From the NCBI GenBank assembly GCA_002440265.1, contig DJSG01000052.1, positions 1-9,452 on the forward strand: a DNA stretch of 9,452 nt, in the 5' to 3' direction. Under the pieces are notes generated by a model. That model did not search any database. It had not been told where the DNA came from and saw only the letters and a list, made by a program, of their open reading frames with translations. This DNA comes from Bacteroidales bacterium UBA6340. GTDB lineage: Bacteria > Bacteroidota > Bacteroidia > Bacteroidales > Paludibacteraceae. Positions 1 through 6,769 of the stretch are shown piece by piece. A program made the translations under genes and the position numbers. Position 1 is the stretch's first letter. Each line of letters opens with the position of its first letter.

Positions 1-1198
1 GGCTCTTCATCTTGCCGTTGGGCAGTTCCACCATTCCGTAACTGAAATGCACCAACTCCTTGCCGAATGGGAACCCGAGTCGGTCGAGGAGGATAGACAG
101 CACCTTGAAGTGATACTCCTGCTCATTGCCCACCACATACACCATCTTGTCGATAGGATAGTCCTGAAAACGCAGTTTGGCAGTACCGATGTCCTGCGTC
201 ATATAGACCGAGGTGCCGTCGGAGCGGAGCAGCAGTTTCTCGTCCAAGCCGTTCTGTGTGAGGTCTGCCCATACGGAACCGTCTTCGCGGCGGTAGAACA
301 GCCCCTCTTTCAGACCGCGTTCCACCTCTTTCTTACCCTCGAGATAGGTATTCGATTCATAGTAAATCTTATCGAAACTGACACCCATCTGCTTGTAGGT
401 CTCGTCAAAGCCGGCATAGACCCAACTGTTCATCTTCTGCCAGAGCGCACGCACCTCGGGGTCGCCTTGCTCCCATTTGAGCAGCATTGCTTGCGCCTCT
501 TTGATCAGCGGAGCCTCTTTCTTGGCGGTTTCCTCGTCCATACCCTGCGCCATCAAGTCCTTGATTTGCTTTTTGTACTCTACATCAAAGCGCACATAGT
601 AGTCGCCAATCAGGTGGTCGCCTTTCTTGCCGCTCGACTCGGGTGTCTCGCCATTGCCGAATTTCAGCCACGCGAGCATCGACTTGCAGATGTGTATGCC
701 ACGGTCGTTCACTATGTTGGTTTTCACCACCTTCCAGCCGTTTGCCTCCTGTATTTTGGCAATCGAGTAGCCCAACAGGTTGTTGCGCACATGCCCGAGA
801 TGAAGGGGCTTGTTGGTGTTCGGCGAACTATATTCCACCATCATCAGCGGCTGCGTACCGTCCTCTTTGGTACGGGTCTGGCAGCCGTAGTTCTCTGTAT
901 TGGCAATGGTTTGCAACTGCTCAAGCCAATAGGTCTGCGCAATACTTAGGTTGAGAAAACCCTGCACGGCGTTGAATTTCTCCACAAGGTCGCCCTGCAA
1001 TGCCTCTCCTATCTCAGTCGCCACTTGTGCGGGTGCCTTGCGTGCCGCTTTCACAAACGGGAATACCACCAGCGTGATATCGCCCTCAAACTCGGGACGC
1101 GTCTTTTGCAGTTGCACCTGCTGTTCACGCACTTCGATGCCGTAGAGGTTCTTCACCGCCTCCTGCACCTTCTTGGTCAATATACTCTCTAAACTCAT
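1..1198 (-). CDS. argS: Arginine--tRNA ligase, N-terminal 399 codons (cut by window edge)
   Basis: Class I arginyl-tRNA synthetase, which charges tRNA-Arg with arginine in the cytoplasm. The frame is open from ATG at 1196-1198 down to position 2 without a stop. About 399 residues are present of a protein usually near 590-600, so the C-terminal anticodon-binding domain lies outside the window. Residues 1-90 form the N-terminal Add-1-like domain. The catalytic Rossmann fold follows with SSPNTNKPLHLGH (HIGH signature, HLGH at 133-136), and later TQDIGTAKLR and VVGNEQEYHFK. The last visible residues, GKMKS, are the start of the KMSKS-equivalent loop in its known Bacteroidetes form. The start is firm because only 25 bp separate it from the pepP stop. 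It is probably the third gene of the nadC-pepP-argS operon. No promoter with the TAnnTTTG pattern is seen in that gap. Confidence 0.96.
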   Translation of the reverse strand, partial: MSLESILTKKVQEAVKNLYGIEVREQQVQLQKTRPEFEGDITLVVFPFVKAARKAPAQVATEIGEALQGDLVEKFNAVQGFLNLSIAQTYWLEQLQTIANTENYGCQTRTKEDGTQPLMMVEYSSPNTNKPLHLGHVRNNLLGYSIAKIQEANGWKVVKTNIVNDRGIHICKSMLAWLKFGNGETPESSGKKGDHLIGDYYVRFDVEYKKQIKDLMAQGMDEETAKKEAPLIKEAQAMLLKWEQGDPEVRALWQKMNSWVYAGFDETYKQMGVSFDKIYYESNTYLEGKKEVERGLKEGLFYRREDGSVWADLTQNGLDEKLLLRSDGTSVYMTQDIGTAKLRFQDYPIDKMVYVVGNEQEYHFKVLSILLDRLGFPFGKELVHFSYGMVELPNGKMKS

Positions 1199-1223
1199 AA
1201 TAATCAGACTAATACTTTCTTAT

Positions 1224-3020
1224 TTACAACGCTTTGCACTTCTCCTGTAACCACGCAGCCTCCGCCTCATTCAGGCGCGGAGCCACCTCGCCATATACCC
1301 ACTTATGGTAGTTGTTCAGCCATGCTATCTCTTTGTCTGTCAGCATACTGCGGTCTATCAGTCGGGTGTCGTAGTAGCACAGCGTCAGGGTCTCGAACTC
1401 GTAGTACGTCTCGCCCGTGGTGCGTGCACTCACGTGTTCCGACTCACGCACGGTAATCAGGTTCTCTATGCGGATACCGTATTCGTTGGCGCGGTAAATC
1501 CCCGGCTCGTCAGAGCATATATTCCCCACCTGCAGCGGGTTGGGATTGTTGTCGGTGCGTATGTTCTGCGGACCCTCGTGGCAACCCATAAAGTGCCCCA
1601 CACCATGCCCTGTGCCGTGTCCGTAGGTGATACCCTCCGCCCACATATACTGGTGCGCCAGCACGTCCAACTGGTTGCCGCGTGTGCCTTTCGGGAAGCG
1701 CGCATTGGCTAAGGCGATATGTCCTTTGAGCACCAATGTGTAGTCGTGCTTCACGTTCTCGGGTATCTGCTCCGCATCGCCCACCCACACGGTGCGGGTG
1801 ATGTCGGTGGTGCCGTCCAAGTACTGTCCGCCCGAGTCAAGCAGCAACACGCCGTTGCCCTCAATGGCTGCGCAATTCTCACGCTCTGCATGGTAGTGCA
1901 CTATGGCTCCGTTGCCCTTCCAACCTGCGATGGTGCAGAAACTCTCGTCGGTGAAATGTTTGCCCTTCGCGCGGAACGCGTGCAACTTGTCCGCCAGCGT
2001 TATCTCGGTCTGCGGAGTCTCCAACGCCTCTGTCTCCAACCAGCGGAAGAACCGCGTCAGTGCCACCGCATCTTCGCGCATTGCAATACGCTCACCCGCA
2101 ATCTCCGTGGTGTTCTTCACGCTCTGCATCTTCAGCACAGGGCTCGGCGTCATGTTCACGCGCTTGCCTGTTTTCGCGGAAATCGCCTCGTACAACCGCT
2201 CGTTCACCTTGCTGCCGTCGAACATAATCCCATTGACCTCCAGCCCGTTAAGGTATGCAAACACCTCTTCATACCCGCGCACCGTAACGCCTATCCTGTC
2301 CAAATATGCCTTTGCCTTCGCATCCACCTTCTCGGGTGCCACGAACAGCGTACAGCGGTCCATCTCCAGCACCGCATAACTGATAAGGCACGGCGTATAG
2401 TCCACGTCCTTGCCGCGGATATTCAGCAGCCATGCTATCTCGTCCAATGCCGAAATCACGATGGCTTCGCAATGCTTCTGTTTCAGCACCTCGCGCACAC
2501 GCGCCCACTTGCTTGCCACGCTCTCGCCCGCATACTCCACGCCGTATTCGTACAGCAGCGAGGTCGGTATGGCAGGTCTGCCTTCCGTCCACAGCGGACG
2601 TATCAGGTCTATCGACATCAATCCCAAACCGCCGTTCTCCAACTCCTCACGCAGTGCGCGGTAGCCGTTCACGCTGTACATCTCCGGATTCACTCCCACC
2701 GTGCCGTGTTCATGCCCGCACAGCCACTCGGGTATCGTGGGGCAGTCCACATCGCTCTCGCGCATCAACTCCACCGTACTGCCTGCCAACTCGGCTTCCG
2801 CCTGCAGGTAGTAGCGGCTGTCTGTCCATAGCAACGCCTTGTCCTGTGTGATAACCGCCGTCCCCGTCTCACCGAGGAACCCTGTTATCCACGACATCTC
2901 CATCCAGTGCGGAGCCATATATTCACTGGCGTGCGGGTCCGTCCCCGGCACGATATAGGCATTCAAACCATGCTCCTTCATCAGCGTGCGCAACGCTGCC
3001 AACTTCTCAATTACAGTCAT
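1224..3020 (-). CDS. pepP: Xaa-Pro aminopeptidase, M24B family, three-domain type
   Basis: Metal-dependent aminopeptidase that removes an N-terminal residue preceding proline; probably cytosolic, since no signal peptide is visible. It has 598 residues, the size of the long three-domain APP1-like enzymes rather than the roughly 440-residue E. coli PepP. Residues 1-150 and about 160-300 look like two creatinase-like N-terminal domains, starting with NAYIVPGTDPHASEY. The C-terminal pita-bread domain holds the expected metal ligands: D395 (LLLDSGG), D406 (GTTDITRT), H472 (GTGHGVGH), E505 (DEPGIYR) and E519 (GIRIENL). HEGP at 481-484 supplies a further conserved active-site histidine. Relative spacing agrees with human XPNPEP1 from memory. 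It sits 21 bp after nadC and 25 bp before argS, so it is probably cotranscribed. The biochemical class is certain; the natural substrate is unknown. Confidence 0.95.
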   Translation of the reverse strand: MTVIEKLAALRTLMKEHGLNAYIVPGTDPHASEYMAPHWMEMSWITGFLGETGTAVITQDKALLWTDSRYYLQAEAELAGSTVELMRESDVDCPTIPEWLCGHEHGTVGVNPEMYSVNGYRALREELENGGLGLMSIDLIRPLWTEGRPAIPTSLLYEYGVEYAGESVASKWARVREVLKQKHCEAIVISALDEIAWLLNIRGKDVDYTPCLISYAVLEMDRCTLFVAPEKVDAKAKAYLDRIGVTVRGYEEVFAYLNGLEVNGIMFDGSKVNERLYEAISAKTGKRVNMTPSPVLKMQSVKNTTEIAGERIAMREDAVALTRFFRWLETEALETPQTEITLADKLHAFRAKGKHFTDESFCTIAGWKGNGAIVHYHAERENCAAIEGNGVLLLDSGGQYLDGTTDITRTVWVGDAEQIPENVKHDYTLVLKGHIALANARFPKGTRGNQLDVLAHQYMWAEGITYGHGTGHGVGHFMGCHEGPQNIRTDNNPNPLQVGNICSDEPGIYRANEYGIRIENLITVRESEHVSARTTGETYYEFETLTLCYYDTRLIDRSMLTDKEIAWLNNYHKWVYGEVAPRLNEAEAAWLQEKCKAL

Positions 3021-3026
3021 AACGAT

Positions 3027-3054
3027 ATTAACTATTAACTATTACTTATTACTT
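3027..3054. repeat. Heptanucleotide tandem array across the nadC stop codon
   Basis: Four 7-bp units abut on the plus strand: ATTAACT, ATTAACT, ATTACTT, ATTACTT. They cover the last codons of nadC, its TAA stop (3042-3044), an in-frame TAG directly after it (3039-3041), and most of the 21-bp gap before pepP. A change of one unit would alter the NadC tail or the spacing to pepP. The array may equally be AT-rich low-complexity sequence. Confidence 0.7.
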
Positions 3055-3938
3055 TCCTTCACGGCTTTGAAACTCATATCCAGGCTCTTCACCGAGTGCG
3101 TCAGTGCCCCCACGCTCACAAAGTCCACACCGCACAGCGCGTACTCGCGTATCGTGTCAAGGGTGATACCTCCGCTCGACTCTATCTCTATATGCTTGCC
3201 GTTCTCTTTCTCCCACCCGCGTATCAACGCCACCGCCTTTTTCGTGCGCTCGGGCGTGAAGTTGTCGAGCATGATACGGTCGGGAATACGGGTTGCCAAC
3301 GCCTCGCGTATCTCGTCCTCGTTGCGGGTCTCAACCTCAATGCGCAGGTCCTTGCCTTTCTCCTTGCAGTAGTCGCGGGCGCGTGTCAGGGCTGCCGTGA
3401 TACCCCCTGCGAAGTCCACGTGGTTGTCTTTCAGCAGTATCATGTCAAACAGCCCGATTCGGTGGTTCATTCCCCCGCCGATACGCACCGCCTCTTTCTC
3501 CAAGTACCGCAGCCCGGGCGTCGTCTTGCGCGTGTCTAATACATGGCACCCCGTGTCCGCTATCAGACTCTGATACTTGTGTGCCGTCGTCGCCACACCG
3601 CTCATACGCTGCATCACGTTGAGCATCGTCCGCTCTATCTGCAGCAGGCTCAACTCTTTCCCATACACCCTGAAAGCAATGTCGCCGGGGTTCACCTCTG
3701 CTCCGTCTTCCAACAGTTGCTCCATTCTGCACTCGGGGTCGAAGTAACTGATGATTTCCTTGGCTACCTCCACGCCGGCCAATATACCTTTCTCCTTGAT
3801 AATCAGTTGCTGACAGCCCGTTTGCGTCGGCGGGATACAACTCAGCGACGTATGGTCGCCGTCGCGAATATCCTCTTCAAACCAGATGGCAATCAGTCTC
3901 CGCAGTTCCTCGCGGCTCATATATTTCATTGTCTCCAT
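3042..3938 (-). CDS. nadC: Nicotinate-nucleotide pyrophosphorylase (carboxylating), quinolinate phosphoribosyltransferase
   Basis: Converts quinolinate and PRPP to nicotinate mononucleotide, CO2 and pyrophosphate, entering de novo NAD synthesis after NadB and NadA. From the chosen start it has 298 residues, close to the usual 280-300. Hallmarks in order: EEDIRDGDHTSL near the N terminus, DTRKTTPGLR (135-144, PRPP/quinolinate binding), GGGMNHRIGL (154-163), LLKDNH (168-173), EVETR around 201, MLDNF, and SSGG (254-257) before GVDFVSVGALTHS. The reading frame stays open upstream to 4037, but a promoter at 4042-4073 places the transcript start near 4035. That makes 4037 implausible and supports ATG at 3936-3938; in-frame ATGs at 3929 and 3920 remain possible. 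It is the first gene of nadC-pepP-argS. nadA and nadB are not in the window. The 11-bp repeats in its leader suggest possible specific control. Confidence 0.95.
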   Translation of the reverse strand: METMKYMSREELRRLIAIWFEEDIRDGDHTSLSCIPPTQTGCQQLIIKEKGILAGVEVAKEIISYFDPECRMEQLLEDGAEVNPGDIAFRVYGKELSLLQIERTMLNVMQRMSGVATTAHKYQSLIADTGCHVLDTRKTTPGLRYLEKEAVRIGGGMNHRIGLFDMILLKDNHVDFAGGITAALTRARDYCKEKGKDLRIEVETRNEDEIREALATRIPDRIMLDNFTPERTKKAVALIRGWEKENGKHIEIESSGGITLDTIREYALCGVDFVSVGALTHSVKSLDMSFKAVKESNK

Positions 3939-3963
3939 ATCTTCTTTTATATTTTTCCCTGTT

Positions 3964-4029
3964 CCCGAAACACTCCCGAAACGCTCCGCAAACATCCGCC
4001 AGAAGTCCCCGAAACGCCCCCAAAAACAC
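3964..4029. repeat. Six-unit degenerate 11-bp tandem repeat in the nadC leader
   Basis: Reading the plus strand in 11-bp steps from 3964 gives CCCGAAACACT, CCCGAAACGCT, CCGCAAACATC, CGCCAGAAGTC, CCCGAAACGCC and CCCAAAAACAC. Units 1, 2 and 5 are nearly identical, 3 and 6 are recognisable, and 4 is decayed. The block ends just inside the predicted transcript start near 4035 and stops 25 bp before the nadC ATG, so it makes up most of the roughly 97-nt leader. In the mRNA the core reads GTTTCGGG. The repeat is visible directly; its function is unknown. Confidence 0.75.
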
Positions 4030-4041
4030 AATTCCAACCTG

Positions 4042-4073
4042 CAAATTTACTGCTTTTCCCCCATTCCTGCAAA
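4042..4073 (-). promoter_or_regulatory. Bacteroidetes-type promoter for the nadC operon
   Basis: On the minus strand a TTTG -33 box (4073-4070) is followed after exactly 20 bp by TAAATTTG (4049-4042), which fits the Bacteroidetes -7 consensus TAnnTTTG. Transcription would begin near 4035, giving a leader of about 97 nt before the nadC ATG at 3938. This also argues against the longer open frame starting at 4037. Confidence 0.75.
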
Positions 4074-4196
4074 TCATCGTCCCAAACCGGCTTCTTTTTA
4101 TCCCCAATCGCACCATTAGCAAGGTCTTTTCTCCACTTGTTACATGGCAACCGCATCAAGGTGTAATCGTCAAAATGCCGTCAAAACGACAAAGAC

Positions 4197-4236
4197 AAAA
4201 ACGCCAAGCATCTAATAATAAGACACTTGGCGTTTT
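4197..4236 (-). terminator. Intrinsic terminator after tRNA-Arg
   Basis: On the minus strand, AAAACGCCAAG (4236-4226) and CTTGGCGTTTTT (4208-4197) form an 11-bp perfect stem around a 17-nt loop, ending in five T residues and further T-rich sequence. It begins 8 bp after the 3' end of the tRNA and lies 120 bp upstream of the nadC promoter, so it should separate the tRNA transcript from the nadC operon. Confidence 0.85.
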
Positions 4237-4243
4237 GAAATTG

Positions 4244-4317
4244 TGACCCCGCTGGGACTCAAACCCAGGACCTTCAGAACCGGAATCTGACACTCTATTC
4301 AACTAAGCTACGGGGCC
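4244..4317 (-). tRNA. tRNA-Arg, anticodon CCG
   Basis: A 74-nt cloverleaf on the minus strand. The acceptor GGCCCCG pairs with CGGGGTC through one G-U pair. The D arm starts with GCTT. The anticodon stem TCAGA/TCTGA is perfect around loop TTCCGGT, giving anticodon CCG that reads CGG arginine codons. The T arm CTGGG-TTTGAGT-CCCAG is perfect. The discriminator is A, as expected for arginine, and CCA is not encoded. It lies 65 bp downstream of the YugP-like gene on the same strand and is followed at once by a terminator. No TAnnTTTG promoter is evident in the 65-bp gap, so it may be transcribed with the upstream genes or from a site I cannot see. No integration scar is visible. Confidence 0.96.
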
Positions 4318-4382
4318 CTCACATTTTCTTCACATCAGCCGCACCCGGTTGATGCATCATACGTGCATAGCACGCTGCCTCC

Positions 4383-5054
4383 TTAATTGCGGCGGTTGCC
4401 GACAAGGATAAGGATATAATACACCAACGTACCCAAAGAGGCAAGGGCTGCCACCACATACGTATATGCCGCGCTACGCAGGGCGGATGCGGCAAGCGGA
4501 GTCGTCTCGCGATTGGTGATACCGGACTCCTCCAACCATGCTACGGCACGCGTGCTGGCGTTAATCTCCACCGGCAGCGTGACAAAAGCAAACAACGTGG
4601 TCAGTGCATATAGTACAATACCCGCTTCCAACAACTGCGGGAAAGCCTCCACAAACAATATACCAGCCAACAACACCCATGTTACCCACCGGGACGAGAA
4701 CTCAACCACAGGCACCAAGGCACTACGCAACTTCAGCGGCGCATAAGCGGTAGCATGCTGCACGGCATGACCACACTCGTGTGCTGCCACGGCTGCTGCC
4801 GCCACAGAGTCAGAGTTATATACGGACTCCGACAGGTTCACCGTCTGGCTGCGCGGGTCGTAGTGGTCGGTCAAGTGCCCGCGCACACACGTCACCTTCA
4901 CATCGGTGATACCGTTGTCGCGCAGCATCTTCTCGGCAACCTCACGTCCCGTCATACCAAGAGGTACCTTTGAGTACTCCTTGAAACGGTGCTCCAGCAG
5001 GGCACTCACGCCCCAACTGACCAACGCAATAACTATAAATAACGCCCAATACAT
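4383..5054 (-). CDS. Membrane-bound zinc metallopeptidase, YugP-like (Zn_peptidase_2 family)
   Basis: Predicted integral-membrane zinc peptidase of 223 residues, the usual size for the YugP family. The first hydrophobic helix covers about residues 3-19. The zinc-binding HEXXH is HECGH at 92-96, inside VAAHECGHAVQH. The likely third ligand is E163 in LPVEINASTRA, a family hallmark. Further hydrophobic helices lie near 120-138, 143-160 and 195-217. The substrate is unknown for the family. It starts 34 bp after the stop of the Fur-family gene on the same strand, and no promoter was found in that gap. It is probably the last protein gene of a GNAT - Fur-like - YugP-like unit. Family assignment is firm; a proteolytic role is inferred from the motif. 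Confidence 0.9.
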   Translation of the reverse strand: MYWALFIVIALVSWGVSALLEHRFKEYSKVPLGMTGREVAEKMLRDNGITDVKVTCVRGHLTDHYDPRSQTVNLSESVYNSDSVAAAAVAAHECGHAVQHATAYAPLKLRSALVPVVEFSSRWVTWVLLAGILFVEAFPQLLEAGIVLYALTTLFAFVTLPVEINASTRAVAWLEESGITNRETTPLAASALRSAAYTYVVAALASLGTLVYYILILVGNRRN

Positions 5055-5088
5055 CTTTTCCTTTGTCTTAATAACTACCTATGATACT

Positions 5089-5550
5089 TTACCTGTCCGC
5101 CACTATCGGTTTCCTGCGGCATACCTTGCATGTCCCGTAGATATACAAGGAGAACCGCTGCGGATTGAAGTTGGTAAAACGCTTGTCCGCCAACATACGA
5201 TGGATGGTGGTGTCTCGCACCTCGCTCACCCGTCCGCACCGCTGGCAGATAATCTGTATATGCGAAGCATTCGCCTGCACCACCTCATACTGCCCTGCCC
5301 GCACACCGAACTCCTTGTCAAGGCGGTGTATGATTCCCGCTTTCTGCAGCACATCCAGCGTGTTATAGATGGTGGCACGACTGATAGTCATTTCCGTCAG
5401 CACATTGCGCACCTGCTCTACCGAGAAACACCGCAAATCACATACCTTTTCCAGTATCACCTCACGCTCACGTGTATGACGCATACCATGCTCATCCAAA
5501 TAGGCACATAACTGCTCAACAGCACTACTATATGAGGTGTTAGTGGTCAT
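5089..5550 (-). CDS. Fur-family transcriptional regulator with altered metal-sensing residues
   Basis: 153 residues, normal for Fur/PerR/Zur proteins. Residues about 10-80 are the winged helix, including RHTREREVIL and recognition helix SRATIYNTLDVLQKAGI. The C-terminal dimerisation domain keeps both structural-zinc pairs, C102-x2-C105 (ICQRCG) and C141-x2-C144 (GTCKVC). The sensory sites look unusual. By hand alignment to E. coli Fur, H33 becomes C41, H87 becomes S96, D89 becomes I98, H90 becomes Q99, E108 becomes H117 and H125 becomes F133. H88 (H97), E81 (E89) and E101 (E110) are kept. It starts 3 bp after the stop of the GNAT-like gene, so the two are almost certainly cotranscribed and perhaps translationally coupled. 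I cannot assign it to Fur, Zur, PerR or Mur; its signal may not be classical iron or peroxide sensing. Confidence 0.9.
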   Translation of the reverse strand: MTTNTSYSSAVEQLCAYLDEHGMRHTREREVILEKVCDLRCFSVEQVRNVLTEMTISRATIYNTLDVLQKAGIIHRLDKEFGVRAGQYEVVQANASHIQIICQRCGRVSEVRDTTIHRMLADKRFTNFNPQRFSLYIYGTCKVCRRKPIVADR

Positions 5551-5553
5551 CTG

Positions 5554-6684
5554 TCAAATACTTTTGATATAGGCACGGCGACGCTTGTGCACCTTGTGCG
5601 GCAGCATCTCCCAGTTGGCTTGGTTCTTGTAGTTGGTCTCCATGATAGAGGTCGTCTCCACGCGCTTTATCCCGTACTTCAGGAAATACGGATGCTGGTC
5701 CATCAGTATCACCGCATTTATGCCTTTGTCCTGATAATCAGGACGAACAGCAATCAGCAGCAAGTCAAACGCCTCCATCTTCTTGGCGTGCAGAGCCTTC
5801 AGTATATGGTACCACCCGAACGGAAACAGATGTCCGTGACACTTGCGCAACGCCTGCGAGATGTCCGGCATACCGACACCCACGCCCACTATCTCGTTCT
5901 TCTCATTCACCACAATGGTCACGAAATCAAAGTTCACCATCGGGAAATACATATCGCAGTAGTATTGCTTCTGCCGTTGCGTGAGCGGCTGGAAGTTATA
6001 CAGTTTCTGGTAGGCGGCATCTATCACGTCCATATACTCAATGCCGTACTTGCGAACCAACTCCTTGCAACTGCGCACCTTGTCCACGCGCACATGGCTC
6101 CGCTCGCGCACTATCTTGTCCACACGCACCAATCGCTCCGGCATCTCCTGCGGGGGAACTATCTGAAACTCTATCCAGTCGTTCTCCTTCACCAGCCCGT
6201 AGTGCTCTATATGACGCACATAATACGGATAATTGTACAGCGACGCCATCGGTGCCAGATACTCATACCCCTCTATCAGCAACCCCTCAAAGTCGAAATC
6301 CGTGAACCCCACAGGACCGTTCAGCGCGTCCATCCCCTTCGCCTTGCCCCACGCAGCCACGGCGTCTAATAATGCCTTGCTCACCTCCTCATCGTCCACA
6401 AAATCAATCCAACCGAAACGCACATGCTTCACACCCCATTTCTTGTTGGCGGCATAGTTGATGATACCGGCTATCCGTCCCACGGGCTTGCCATCCCTGT
6501 ACGCCATATACAATATATGGTCGCACACCTCGTGCGCGGGGTTCTTCTTCACATCGAAAGTGTTCATCTCATCGAACACCAAATGCGGGCAAAAATTCTC
6601 ACAATCTCTATATAAGTCGTTACCAAACTCCACAAACTTTCGCAGTCCGCAACGTGTAGTAACTTGCTTGATTTCTATCGCCAT
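5554..6684 (-). CDS. GNAT-like N-acetyltransferase family protein (conserved Bacteroidetes type)
   Basis: 376 residues, about twice a single GNAT domain. The N-terminal part carries LYMAYRDGKPVGRIAGIIN, which resembles the beta strands of a GNAT fold, then GPVGFTDFDFEGLLIEGYEY. The C-terminal part contains the probable acetyl-CoA motif VRPDYQDKGINAVI (YQDKG at 317-321) and ends basic (VHKRRRAYIKSI). A two-lobed GNAT architecture is likely, but substrate and reaction are unknown. The frame is open upstream to 6891, but the promoter at 6712-6743 puts the transcript start near 6705. That selects ATG at 6682-6684 (MAIEIKQVTTRCG) with a leader of about 20 nt. It is the first gene of a unit with the Fur-family regulator 3 bp downstream. 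The gene is certain; an acetyltransferase role is moderately supported. Confidence 0.85.
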   Translation of the reverse strand: MAIEIKQVTTRCGLRKFVEFGNDLYRDCENFCPHLVFDEMNTFDVKKNPAHEVCDHILYMAYRDGKPVGRIAGIINYAANKKWGVKHVRFGWIDFVDDEEVSKALLDAVAAWGKAKGMDALNGPVGFTDFDFEGLLIEGYEYLAPMASLYNYPYYVRHIEHYGLVKENDWIEFQIVPPQEMPERLVRVDKIVRERSHVRVDKVRSCKELVRKYGIEYMDVIDAAYQKLYNFQPLTQRQKQYYCDMYFPMVNFDFVTIVVNEKNEIVGVGVGMPDISQALRKCHGHLFPFGWYHILKALHAKKMEAFDLLLIAVRPDYQDKGINAVILMDQHPYFLKYGIKRVETTSIMETNYKNQANWEMLPHKVHKRRRAYIKSI

Positions 6685-6697
6685 TTTCCAAAAATAT

Positions 6698-6710
6698 ACC
6701 GATTTTCGGT
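6698..6710. promoter_or_regulatory. Short palindrome at the GNAT transcript start (candidate operator)
   Basis: ACCGA-TTT-TCGGT is a perfect 5-bp inverted repeat with a 3-bp centre. It lies just downstream of the -7 box of the GNAT gene, over the predicted transcript start near 6705. That is a plausible repressor position, but the arms are short and chance is a fair alternative. Confidence 0.35.
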
Positions 6711-6711
6711 G

Positions 6712-6743
6712 CAAAATTACAATTAATCCGCCGAAACTCCAAA
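6712..6743 (-). promoter_or_regulatory. Bacteroidetes-type promoter for the GNAT-Fur unit
   Basis: On the minus strand TTTG (6743-6740) is followed after exactly 20 bp by TAATTTTG (6719-6712), matching the TTTG/TAnnTTTG pattern. Transcription would start near 6705, about 20 nt before the ATG at 6684. This supports the 376-residue form of the GNAT-like protein. Confidence 0.75.
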
Positions 6744-6761
6744 TATGTCGATATTTTTTTG

Positions 6762-6769
6762 TAATTTTG
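6762..6769 (+). promoter_or_regulatory. -7 box for the LOG-hemD-rnpA operon
   Basis: TAATTTTG matches TAnnTTTG and is preceded by a T-rich run. No TTTG lies at the expected -33 position near 6738-6741, which reads TCCA and overlaps the -33 box of the divergent promoter. Transcription would start near 6776, giving a leader of about 40 nt that contains a palindrome. Confidence 0.6.

Noticed and set aside
47..949. 300-codon open frame on the plus strand
   Set aside because: It lies fully inside argS on the opposite strand, whose translation carries clear synthetase motifs. This one shows no recognisable domain and is a codon-bias shadow.
1719..2831. 370-codon open frame on the plus strand
   Set aside because: It is antisense to pepP, whose metal ligands are intact. 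The predicted protein is rich in His, Arg, Gln and Cys without any domain, as expected of a shadow frame.
3939..4037. 33-residue N-terminal extension of NadC
   Set aside because: The promoter at 4042-4073 implies a transcript start near 4035, the extension consists of the 11-bp repeat, and NadC proteins normally begin near the chosen ATG.
4168..4187. GTCAAAA direct repeat upstream of the nadC promoter
   Set aside because: Two 7-bp copies, 11 bp apart, in A-rich sequence about 100 bp from the -33 box; too weak to call a binding site.
3886..4246. Several short open frames on both strands between nadC and the tRNA
   Set aside because: They run through the nadC promoter, the 11-bp repeat and the tRNA terminator, and none shows a recognisable domain.
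4319..4335. TCACAT repeated at an 11-bp offset upstream of the tRNA
   Set aside because: Only two 6-bp copies in a T/C-rich stretch; too short to separate from chance.
4350..4374. Palindrome TGATGCATCA and small hairpin CGTGC-ATA-GCACG between the YugP-like gene and the tRNA
   Set aside because: The arms are only 5 bp and no T-tract follows on either strand, so there is no case for a terminator or operator.
5587..6369. 260-codon open frame on the plus strand
   Set aside because: It is antisense to the GNAT-like gene, with biased composition and no promoter or neighbour logic.
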